Position numbers and translations under genes: made by a program. Positions 13,766 to 19,836 of a stretch of 20,185 nt of DNA are shown here, piece by piece. The stretch's first letter is position 1. The number at the start of each line of letters is the position of its first letter. Source of the DNA: a virus; the IMG/VR virus record IMGVR_UViG_3300005594_000041, positions 1 through 20,185 of that record, one strand, 5' to 3'. A model generated the notes under the pieces. The model saw only the letters and a program-made list of their open reading frames with translations, was not told where the DNA came from and did not search any database.

Positions 13766-14185
13766 ATGGCAGGCAGCGTCAATAAAGTCATTCTCATCGG
13801 CAACCTCGGCGCCGATCCCGAGACCAAGACATTTCAGAACGGCGGCAAGGTGTGCAATCTGCGCCTCGCCACTTCCGAGACCTGGAAAGACAAGACCACC
13901 GGCGAGCGCAAAGAGCGCACCGAGTGGCATTCGGTGTCGATCTTCTCTGAGCAACTGGCCGGCATCGCCCAGCAGTATCTCAAGAAGGGCTCGAAGGTCT
14001 ACATCGAGGGCCAGCTCGAGACCCGCAAGTGGCAGGATCAGCAGGGCAACGACCGGTATTCCACCGAGGTTGCGCTGCGTCCCTACCGCGGCGAACTCAC
14101 GCTGCTCGGCGACAAGCCCGCAGGCGCATCCCCTGCCCCGGCCGGAAACGGCGCCGGCGCGCAGGACGATGAGGTGCCCTTCTGA
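13766..14185 (+). CDS. ssb: Single-stranded DNA-binding protein, 139 aa
   Basis: It binds single-stranded DNA as a tetramer during replication and recombination. The OB-fold begins [18 protein letters not shown], with the conserved NLRLATSE and EWHSVSIF strands and [16 protein letters not shown] short glycine/alanine/proline linker ends in DDEVPF, the acidic tip that recruits partner proteins (DDDIPF in E. coli). At 139 aa it is shorter than chromosomal alphaproteobacterial SSBs because the linker is short, as is usual for plasmid or phage copies. It has its own promoter and sits directly after ERF and YqaJ, completing the recombination set. Confidence 0.95.
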   Translation: MAGSVNKVILIGNLGADPETKTFQNGGKVCNLRLATSETWKDKTTGERKERTEWHSVSIFSEQLAGIAQQYLKKGSKVYIEGQLETRKWQDQQGNDRYSTEVALRPYRGELTLLGDKPAGASPAPAGNGAGAQDDEVPF

Positions 14186-14199
14186 GTTACAGCGAACGG

Positions 14200-14222
14200 C
14201 GCCGGGGCTACTCTCCTCGGCG
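14200..14222 (+). terminator. Hairpin after ssb
   Basis: CGCCGGGG (14200-14207) pairs with CCTCGGCG (14215-14222) with one G-U pair and a 7-base loop. A pyrimidine-rich stretch follows rather than a clean T-run, so it is a moderate terminator candidate. The rest of 14223-14469 has no gene I can support. Confidence 0.45.
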
Positions 14223-14469
14223 TCGGCAGGGTTTCTTCCTTTCCCCTGCAACTAACGCCCGAGCTGTCATGTGCAGCGTGATGTTGTGCCCCGCCATCTG
14301 CTTTCATTGGGCGCAGATGTGGGTGAATCCGGGAACGAGCGGCAGCCGCACGAGACGCGGTAGAGGCTCGGAGCAATCCGGGCCTCAAATATTTTTGGGA
14401 CATTCTGCGCGGTTTTCCTGCCTGTTTTTCCGGTCCTGCCCTGGTGGTGTGAAAAATAGCGGATTTTCG

Positions 14470-14498
14470 TTTTTGTGGCTGTCTGCCTGTTCCTAATT
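14470..14498 (+). promoter_or_regulatory. Promoter of the shared TTTTGG-N17-CTAATT class (variant TTTTTG)
   Basis: TTTTTG at 14470-14475 and CTAATT at 14493-14498 have the 17-base spacing, 53 bases before the ATG at 14551. The 12-base word GAAAAATAGCGG lies upstream at 14451-14462, as it does before the promoter at 8320. Confidence 0.6.
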
Positions 14499-14550
14499 TC
14501 CAATCAGGAAAGGGCGCGGTGCTCTCTCCCTCACTGAAAAGGAAAATCCC

Positions 14551-15339
14551 ATGATCAAAAAGATTGTGAAAAACCCGCCTTTCGGCATGTCGATGCAGGC
14601 TGCAACCCGTGCCATGGCGAAGGCCAAGCAGCCGATCGCAGAGGCATACCAGGAACAGCGCATCGCCGCTGCCGCTGAGCGTCGCAAGGCTCGCGCCGAA
14701 GAGATTTCGAAGCGCCCCACCATCAAGGGCTCGATCACCGATCCTGATTGGCGCCGCGATGACAGCAGCCTGCCGATGACACAGCAGGCCGCGATCGCAA
14801 AGACCGAGCGCGAGATCAACGAACTGCCCGGCACTTTCGCATTCGCGGAAGTGGTCGGTTCCGGCCTGCGCCAGCGCATGCAGCACGGCCGCATCGATCC
14901 GACCTTCTCGCCGGTTCCGGCCGATCTCGACCGCGGCGCGCGCGAACTGAACGCCTACTCGGTCATGTGCCAGATCGCGGCTCAGAACGGCGCCGGTGAT
15001 CTTGCTGACACACCCGAGGGCTCGCGCGAGCGGTTTGAAGACCTGACCGACATGATTGACGATGCCGGTGCCGCCTACTCTCTGCTGACCGGCAAGGATT
15101 GGGAGAACGGCGAGCCCCTTGAAATGAGTTCGCACAAGCGCCTCGAAGCCATCCGCAACTTTCCGAACCAGGAGTTGCTGAGCGACATGAAGATGCTGCA
15201 CGCAAAAGGCACATCGAAACTGACGCAGCGCCTTGAAGGCTACGCCAATGAGTTCTGCGCCGCAGTCGATACCCGCGCGCAGATGAAACTCGAAACCCCG
15301 CTGCGGGTGAAGCGCCGCTCGAACGAAATGGTGCGGTAA
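14551..15339 (+). CDS. Hypothetical protein, 262 aa
   Basis: Not recognised. A soluble, largely helical protein starting MIKKIVKNPPFGMSMQAA. It has a basic alanine/arginine-rich helix at about 30-55 (AYQEQRIAAAAERRKARAEE), an acidic middle with LTDMIDDAGAAYSLLTGKDW, and a basic C-terminus (LRVKRRSNEMVR). The strong AAAAGGAAAA and its own class promoter suggest it is well expressed. It starts a rightward set with the secreted and small unknown proteins that follow. The helical, charged make-up is compatible with a DNA- or membrane-associated accessory factor, but no function can be given. Confidence 0.7.
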   Translation: MIKKIVKNPPFGMSMQAATRAMAKAKQPIAEAYQEQRIAAAAERRKARAEEISKRPTIKGSITDPDWRRDDSSLPMTQQAAIAKTEREINELPGTFAFAEVVGSGLRQRMQHGRIDPTFSPVPADLDRGARELNAYSVMCQIAAQNGAGDLADTPEGSRERFEDLTDMIDDAGAAYSLLTGKDWENGEPLEMSSHKRLEAIRNFPNQELLSDMKMLHAKGTSKLTQRLEGYANEFCAAVDTRAQMKLETPLRVKRRSNEMVR

Positions 15340-15396
15340 GCACCGCCCTACCCCGCCGCCCTCAATCTAACCCGACCGCCAAAAGGAGAAAAGATC

Positions 15397-15834
15397 ATGA
15401 AGACTTTGACGACAGCCCTGGCGGTAATCGCCACCCTCACACTCACCGGAACCGGCACAGCATCCGCAGCCAAGACCCCCACCGCGGCCGAAATCGCATC
15501 AGCAATGTGCCCCAAGCCCGATCGGGTAGGGCATGATGGCCTGACCTGCGCTCAGTTTGCAGCCGTCAAGGCCCAGGAGATGATCTGGTATGCCGCCTAC
15601 GAAAACTGGTTGCTCGTTCTCGACCGGCTGCCGGACACCGACAACGAGTTCAAGCGTTGGAACCGCGGCAAGGTTTCACTGGCTCTTGGCTGCGCATGGG
15701 GCGTCAAAGAGAGCGGCGTCCGCATCCGCACCCCCGGTCAGTTTCAGACCGCGGCTCTCGCTACTTACAACCGCATCATGTCCCGGCGCTTCGAGGGCCC
15801 GTATTCGAGCACCACGGGCGACTGCGGCTGGTAA
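15397..15834 (+). CDS. Secreted four-cysteine protein, 145 aa
   Basis: It begins with a Sec signal peptide (basic start, hydrophobic LAVIATLTLTGTGTASA, predicted cleavage near residues 24-25), so the mature protein of about 120 residues is periplasmic or extracellular. Four cysteines (C38, C51, C99, C143) could form two disulfides, and the core is rich in tryptophan and aromatic residues. No lipobox is present. AAGGAG precedes the ATG at 15397. It lies 57 bases after the previous gene and before a strong terminator. The function is unknown; entry exclusion, conjugation or envelope roles are possibilities only. Confidence 0.72.
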   Translation: MKTLTTALAVIATLTLTGTGTASAAKTPTAAEIASAMCPKPDRVGHDGLTCAQFAAVKAQEMIWYAAYENWLLVLDRLPDTDNEFKRWNRGKVSLALGCAWGVKESGVRIRTPGQFQTAALATYNRIMSRRFEGPYSSTTGDCGW

Positions 15835-15857
15835 GCCCCCTACCCTCCCCGATCCAG

Positions 15858-15902
15858 AGCCCTCGCCATCGGTGGGGGCTTTCTTCGTGCAAGCCCCCAC
15901 CG
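15858..15902 (+). terminator. Terminator overlapping an alternative hairpin (attenuator-like)
   Basis: AGCCCTCGCC (15858-15867) pairs over 10 positions, two of them G-U, with GGTGGGGGCT (15871-15880). TTCTT follows, giving a good intrinsic terminator. The same 3' arm can instead join a second perfect stem, CGGTGGGGGCTT (15870-15881) with AAGCCCCCACCG (15891-15902). The two folds exclude each other, just before the gene at 15917. Confidence 0.6.
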
Positions 15903-15916
15903 CTGACGAGGATCAC

Positions 15917-16234
15917 ATGACGAAGCACCCTACCCCGAACGCACCCCTGCAAGTCATCGAGAGCCAGTGGCAAAACCTGCCGCGATATGACCCTGACCGC
16001 GACGGGCCGACGCCGAGGTGGGTGCATAACTCGGTCAGGGCGTGGGCGCGTGGCAGTGTCGAGATCGTCCCCGAGTCATACCGATACATAGACCACCGCG
16101 AATATTCGCCCGCATTCACGCTCGATGGCGTAGAGTGGGACTGGCGGCATGACGGGGTCGAGGTTTGGACGCTCATTCACATCCTCGCGGACTCGGGATG
16201 GATCGACCTCTACGAAGATGTCCCGCTCGATTAA
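15917..16234 (+). CDS. Hypothetical protein, 105 aa
   Basis: Not recognised. A small acidic, tryptophan-rich soluble protein beginning MTKHPTPNAPLQVIESQWQ, with RYIDHREYSPAFTLDGVEWDW and a C-terminal DLYEDVPLD. GAGG lies 6 bases before the ATG at 15917, and the mutually exclusive hairpins at 15858-15902 end 14 bases upstream, so translation or read-through may be regulated. A longer frame runs upstream but is the shadow of the secreted-protein gene. Its stop overlaps the end of the convergent gene at 16231 by 4 bases. Confidence 0.62.
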   Translation: MTKHPTPNAPLQVIESQWQNLPRYDPDRDGPTPRWVHNSVRAWARGSVEIVPESYRYIDHREYSPAFTLDGVEWDWRHDGVEVWTLIHILADSGWIDLYEDVPLD

Positions 16235-16494
16235 GAGTAGATCTCCCGCTCGATGTCGGAGCGATAGACGCTGACGAGCACCCAGCCCCCGCCGCGAACG
16301 CGCTGCCAGACCCAGAGCTGACCATCGACCAGGGCGGCGGGGCGGAACCCGTCGCCCCGGGCGTCTCGCGAGGGGACGATGTCGATTAGGCCGACGATCA
16401 TGAAGACGGAAGCGCGGCGCAGCCAGGCGGGCGCGGATTTCAGGCTCGGGGCCTGAACATACGGCGGGATCTCGTTTTCGTGGTCGAGCAGCAT
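16231..16494 (-). CDS. Hypothetical protein, 87 aa
   Basis: Not recognised. It starts MLLDHENEIPPYVQAPSL, with a hydrophobic ASVFMIVGLIDIV segment in the middle that is more likely a buried strand than a membrane span, and a C-terminal beta-like stretch (GGGWVLVSVYRSDIERE). The start at 16494 is fixed by a near-perfect AGGAGGAG 8 bases upstream. The frame is open further up but runs antisense through the centromere region and parA. It reads away from the partition operon, so its promoter region overlaps the TGCG-box array and it may be controlled by the partition proteins. Confidence 0.65.
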   Translation of the reverse strand: MLLDHENEIPPYVQAPSLKSAPAWLRRASVFMIVGLIDIVPSRDARGDGFRPAALVDGQLWVWQRVRGGGWVLVSVYRSDIEREIYS

Positions 16495-16536
16495 GGCGGG
16501 TCTCCTCCTGGCGGGCCGGTTTCGAAATGGTAGCGC

Positions 16537-16640
16537 TGCGTGCATGCGTGCGCAAGTGCGTAACTGCGTGCGCGCGTATCTACGCAGCTGCGTAGGAGCG
16601 TAGGTGCGTGCGTATGTGCGCGAGTGCGTGCTTGACTGCG
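16537..16640. other. Candidate partition centromere (TGCG tetramer-box array)
   Basis: Twelve copies of TGCG start at 16537, 16545, 16549, 16557, 16565, 16569, 16589, 16605, 16609, 16617, 16625 and 16637. Every one lies in the same 4-bp register, often 8 bp apart (box plus 4-bp spacer). The palindrome CTACGCAGCTGCGTAG (16580-16595) sits in the middle. The array lies directly upstream of parA and its ribbon-helix-helix partner. The layout matches the tetramer-box centromeres of ParF/ParG systems, although the box sequence differs. Confidence 0.7.
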
Positions 16641-16666
16641 TGATCGGAACCGGCGAGATTGCCGGC

Positions 16667-17278
16667 ATGAAAACGCTTGTTGTAGCGGCACAGAAGGGCG
16701 GCGCCGGAAAGACCGCCCTCAGCAGGAACCTGGCAGCCGTTGCCGCCGAGGACGGGCAGCGCGTGCTGCTCATCGACCTCGACCCGCAAGGCACCACCAG
16801 GAGATGGCTCGAACGACGCCAGGCTGATGAGCCCACGATGCTCGACGCCGACCCGGAGCCGGGGGAGATCCCCGGCGTCCTGGCTCGGCTGAATGGGCAT
16901 TTTGACCTGGTTGTTATAGACACCCCTCCCACAGTTCCGGCGTGGATGTCAGATGTCATGGGCTCTTCTGATCTCGTTCTCATTCCCGCGCGAGCAAGCA
17001 CTGACGACCTCGACGCCATCGGCGCAACGATCGGAGCCGCGAGTAGGGCAGGGGCCTCGATCGCCTTCGTGATGACCATGATCAACCCGAGGGCAGCCCT
17101 CACAGATGCTGTCGCCAGGGCGCTCGCCCAGCATGGGCGGGTCGCGCCCGTGAATATCCACTCGCGGGTGGTGTATGCTGAGATAGGCGGCAGCGGAGAA
17201 AGCGTTGTTGAAGCAAGAGATCCGAAGGCGCTTGAGGAGATGAAACGCCTGTGGGGTTATGTCCAGGAGGTCATGTGA
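16667..17278 (+). CDS. parA: ParA-type partition ATPase, 203 aa
   Basis: A Walker-type partition ATPase that moves or positions the plasmid copies with its DNA-bound partner. The deviant Walker A is KGGAGKT (residues 10-16). LLIDLDPQGTTRRW gives the A' motif and LVVIDTPPT the Walker B. There is no N-terminal DNA-binding domain, and the length of 203 aa places it in the small Ib (ParF-like) group. The start at 16667 is chosen because the protein then begins MKTLVVAAQKGG, as in relatives; the longer frame would translate the repeat array. The spacing to the array suggests autoregulation through it. The stop overlaps the next start as TGATG. Confidence 0.93.
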   Translation: MKTLVVAAQKGGAGKTALSRNLAAVAAEDGQRVLLIDLDPQGTTRRWLERRQADEPTMLDADPEPGEIPGVLARLNGHFDLVVIDTPPTVPAWMSDVMGSSDLVLIPARASTDDLDAIGATIGAASRAGASIAFVMTMINPRAALTDAVARALAQHGRVAPVNIHSRVVYAEIGGSGESVVEARDPKALEEMKRLWGYVQEVM

Positions 17279-17574
17279 TGGCGAAGAGTTTCAGCCTGGA
17301 TGGGTTGGTCAATCCCGATGCCAAGGTTCCCGATCAGAAAGGGCAGGGGGCTTCGACTCACGCAAAGCCGAAGGCGGCACCGAAAGCAAAACCGAAGCCG
17401 GCACCCGCGCCGATGGCGCCGAGCAAGCGTCTGAGCCTGGTGCTCGATGGCGAGACCTACCAAGCCCTACGCCGTCTGTCTTTCGAGAGCGGCCGGACAC
17501 ACCAAGACATTCTCGATGAGGCTGCGCGTGCGTATCTACGCAAGCACGCATCTACGCAGGATGCGAGCGAGTGA
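17278..17574 (+). CDS. Ribbon-helix-helix partition partner of ParA (ParG-like), 98 aa
   Basis: It probably binds the TGCG-box centromere and stimulates the ATPase. The N-terminal half is flexible and rich in lysine, proline and alanine (KPKAAPKAKPKPAPAPM), as in the mobile tails of ParG and Omega-type proteins. Residues 50-92 form the ribbon-helix-helix: RLSLVLDGETYQALRRLSFESG, then RTHQDILDEAARAYLRKH. The ATG at 17278 overlaps the parA stop, with AGGAGG upstream. The 3' end of the gene itself carries more TGCG/CGCA boxes. It ends in a GTGA overlap with the replication initiator, so the three genes form one coupled operon. Confidence 0.85.
   Translation: MAKSFSLDGLVNPDAKVPDQKGQGASTHAKPKAAPKAKPKPAPAPMAPSKRLSLVLDGETYQALRRLSFESGRTHQDILDEAARAYLRKHASTQDASE
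17529..17558. repeat. Extra TGCG/CGCA boxes inside the ParG-like gene
   Basis: TGCGTATCTACGCA (17529-17542) is a perfect inverted repeat around TC, and ACGCATCTACGCA follows at 17546-17558. CGCA boxes start at 17539, 17547 and 17555, exactly 8 bp apart. The word CGTATCTACGCA also occurs in the centromere (16575-16586). They lie 13-42 bases before the initiator GTG. Confidence 0.55.
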
Positions 17575-18428
17575 GCACTGCAAAGGAGCAGCTCGATTTG
17601 TTCGTGGCGCTCGTCGGTGATGTGCCGCTGCGCGATGACAAGGAGATGATGTCAGCCCCCATGGTGTCGATAGCCAAGCGCGGTCAGCGCCGCATCGAAT
17701 GGGAGGGGCCGAGCGGGCAACAGGTCGTGATCACTTCGACAGAGGGCGACGACATTGCCACGATTTGGGATTTCGACTTGGTGATTTGGGCCATTTCGCA
17801 ACTTAATGCTGCGGTTGAGAGAGGCGAGACCCCGGCGCAGACGATCTCATTTCGGCCGTATGACTTGATGAAGAGCATCCGGTGGTGCGACAGTATGGGT
17901 AGGGTAGGGGGTCGGGAGTATGAGCGGTTCAAATCCGCGATGAACCGCCTGAGGGCAACCCGCATCCGAACGACAATCCGTCGCCACGACCGGAAAGATA
18001 GGCACGAAGATTTCAACCTGGTGTCGGATTTCACACTCGATGAAGTCAAGGATGCCGAGGGCAACGCCAGGCCGCTCGGCGCTCAGATGACCATCCCGAC
18101 ATGGATCTATCGTGCAGTGACCGGCAGCCGCAAAGAGGTTCTGAGCATCACGCCGCTCTACTTCGACCTCACATCGGGGCTCGACCGGTTCTTGTATCGA
18201 CTGGCACGGCGCCATGCCGGAAACGGCCTCGACAACTCTGACGGATGGGCGTTCAGTTTCCGCGACCTGCACCGGCGCTCGGGCTCTCAGATGAGGTATG
18301 CAGATTTTGCGAAGGCTCTACGCAAGGCCATCGCCGCGGAGAAAATCCCTACCTACGAGCTGGTTGAGGAGCGCGGCGCGAACGGCGATCCGCTGCTACG
18401 CATGCGCTACCGCAAGCTGCTTCTGTGA
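17571..18428 (+). CDS. repA: Plasmid replication initiator, RPA family (RepA), 285 aa
   Basis: It is predicted to bind the iterons downstream and open the plasmid origin. The family pattern includes MEFP-like N-terminal APMVSIAKRGQRRIEW, then ATIWDFDLVIWAISQL (about 63-78), RPYDLMKSIRW, YERFKSAMNRLRATRI, ITPLYFDLTSGLDRFLYRLAR (about 188-208) and RRSGSQMRYADFAKALRK, the winged-helix-type DNA-binding parts of RPA proteins. Length is normal for the family (about 280-300). The GTG at 17571 overlaps the preceding stop as GTGA and has no good ribosome-binding site, so translation is coupled to the partition gene. Iterons begin 3 bases after the stop. Confidence 0.9.
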   Translation: MSTAKEQLDLFVALVGDVPLRDDKEMMSAPMVSIAKRGQRRIEWEGPSGQQVVITSTEGDDIATIWDFDLVIWAISQLNAAVERGETPAQTISFRPYDLMKSIRWCDSMGRVGGREYERFKSAMNRLRATRIRTTIRRHDRKDRHEDFNLVSDFTLDEVKDAEGNARPLGAQMTIPTWIYRAVTGSRKEVLSITPLYFDLTSGLDRFLYRLARRHAGNGLDNSDGWAFSFRDLHRRSGSQMRYADFAKALRKAIAAEKIPTYELVEERGANGDPLLRMRYRKLLL

Positions 18429-18430
18429 GG

Positions 18431-18540
18431 CACGGGTTTTTACTCCCCGCAGTCAGACACGGGGTTTTACTCCCCGACACGGGTTTTAAGTCCCTGGCGG
18501 CAAGGGTTTTTGATCCCCAAAGCACGGGTTTTAAGTCCCT
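18431..18540 (+). repeat. oriV iterons, five 18-bp copies
   Basis: The consensus is CACGGGTTTTWRNTCCCY. Copies lie at 18431-18448, 18458-18475, 18478-18495, 18501-18518 (CAAGGG variant) and 18523-18540. Copies 3 and 5 are identical. Starts are 27, 20, 23 and 22 bases apart, about two helical turns for most. GGG and TCCC at the ends give each iteron partial symmetry. Placed directly after the initiator gene, they are the obvious RepA binding sites. Confidence 0.88.
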
Positions 18541-18595
18541 GAGGGGGTGAGGTAGGTGATTGAGAGGTAACGCAGAATCCCGGTTTCGATTCGGC

Positions 18596-18652
18596 TTAAC
18601 TTCTTTAACCTATATATTTTAACGGGATAGGAGGCACTGTGCCTGTGGATAA
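18596..18652. other. Origin AT-rich unwinding tract and DnaA box
   Basis: An AT-rich stretch (about 18596-18622, with TTTAACCTATATATTTTAAC) follows the iterons. A perfect DnaA box, TGTGGATAA, sits at 18644-18652 inside the first codons of the next gene. Together with the five iterons it makes a complete iteron-type origin. Confidence 0.75.
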
Positions 18653-18857
18653 CTCAACAGCCGGATATGTCGGCATCACCGAAGAGCAAGAAATCGTCTG
18701 CGCCGGCACCTCCCCGGATGCGCTGCGGGACATGGCAGATGTAGCCGAGGTTCTGCCTGCAACCGCAAGCCTGATCGAGGCGATCCAGGCGGGTGATGTT
18801 TCTTGGGAAGGGCGCATGATCGAGGGCGCGATGGTGGCCTGCCTCGAAGACGAGTGA
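18639..18857 (+). CDS. Small acidic hypothetical protein, 72 aa
   Basis: Not recognised. A strongly acidic soluble protein of 72 residues (MPVDNSTAGYVGITEEQEIV), with a helical middle ALRDMADVAEVL and the end MVACLEDE. AGGAGG lies 4 bases before the GTG at 18639; a GTG two codons later (18645) has a longer spacing. The start codons overlap the DnaA box of the origin, so initiation of replication and expression of this gene would compete for the same DNA. The reading frame could be a by-product of the origin sequence, but the strong ribosome-binding site argues that it is real. Confidence 0.6.
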   Translation: MPVDNSTAGYVGITEEQEIVCAGTSPDALRDMADVAEVLPATASLIEAIQAGDVSWEGRMIEGAMVACLEDE

Positions 18858-18904
18858 GGGCCGGTCACTCGTAGCCGATAATCCATGTTATGTTAGGTAT
18901 GCAT

Positions 18905-18927
18905 CGGTATGTATCGCTTACATACCG
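18905..18927. terminator. Hairpin between convergent genes
   Basis: CGGTATGT (18905-18912) pairs with ACATACCG (18920-18927) around 7 bases. It lies between the rightward gene ending at 18857 and the leftward gene ending at 18935. There is no T-run, so it could be a weak bidirectional terminator or an operator. Confidence 0.35.
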
Positions 18928-18934
18928 GCTCCCA

Positions 18935-19785
18935 TCAAGCAAACGCGTGCCGGGCGTCATCGAGATCCCGAGCCTCTTGCGCTCGCCGCATCCTCAGCTC
19001 CTGAGCGTAACCGCCACGACCCCACCGCTCCATGATGTAGTCATAGGGGTATTCGTTGATGCAGAAAGTTCCGTCCTGCATGTGGGTTAGAAGGAATGCG
19101 CCGGCCCACTCATCTGATGCGGTGTCGATTTCTTTGTGAGACACCATGCAGCCCGCCTTCATCGCGGTGATAACACCTCCATCAGAGGTATGGGACATCC
19201 GAATATCTTTCTTGTGTTCATCACCCACTACGAATGATCTGTGGCGATTGATGATCGTGGAAATGGCCGCGCCCTGTGGAAACCGCCCACGGCCCTTGGC
19301 GCCTGATTTTTGCAGATGCGCAAACCCCGTTCCTTGATACCAGAATGCATTGCCCAGCTCATGCCATGTGATGCCCAGCTCCCCCACGATGCGCACAAGC
19401 TCCTCGGGATCGAGCGACCGAGAATGTCGGTGCCGCGCCTCATGGTTCCCTTCGAGAAAATGGACTCCGTGCTCAGGCCAGTAACATCTCTCGGGCTCAG
19501 AATGGCTTGTAGCGCCATGCGAAAGAGCCGCTTCTCCTGCTCGAGAAACTTACGATCGAACCCCGCAGGACTCTCAACCACACTCTTCATGATAGAGACG
19601 AACTCAACCAAATCTCCTCCGATGCCAATGCAGGTGGGGCGCAGCTCATTGGCCATCTCTCCGAATGCTACAACCCTGTCGAATTCATCATCGCCTTGGT
19701 GCGTCTTCAGGTGAAAATCGCACCCGAAAAGCATTGAGTTTCCGCGAAGTGCTCGTTCCTGATTGGGTGTCATGTCGCCTGCCAT
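18935..19785 (-). pseudogene. Calcineurin-like metallophosphoesterase gene with a one-base frameshift
   Basis: The two parts are open in different frames. The upstream part (from ATG 19785, or alternatives at 19773 and 19734) reads MLFGCDFHLKTHQ, with metal motif DxH, and IGIGGDLVEF, with the GD motif. The downstream part contains LEGNHEARH, the GNHE motif (encoded at 19439-19450), and ends at 18935. The GNHE frame is joined to the start frame if one base is added to the GGG at 19493-19495 (plus strand); the repaired product would be about 283 aa. The later His motif is degenerate (VVGDEHK). So it is either a real inactivating mutation or a homopolymer sequencing error. Phage and plasmid MPEs of this type have unknown substrates. 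Confidence 0.65.
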
Positions 19786-19836
19786 GTTCTGGTTTTGTTT
19801 CCAGGGACATAGGGACAAACCCGCCCCATCGAAAAA

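Noticed and set aside
14393-14419. TTTTGGG followed near the right distance by TTCCTGCCT
   Set aside because: The -10-like half lacks TAATT/TACCT and the spacing is off by two bases. The real element of this region is at 14470.
14269-14496. 75-codon open frame between ssb and the next gene
   Set aside because: It has no ribosome-binding site and an odd Cys/Trp/Phe-rich product, and it runs into a promoter.
18431-18540. Iterons considered as a CRISPR array
   Set aside because: Spacing is too short (20-27 bases per unit), the repeats vary, and the array follows a replication initiator gene directly.
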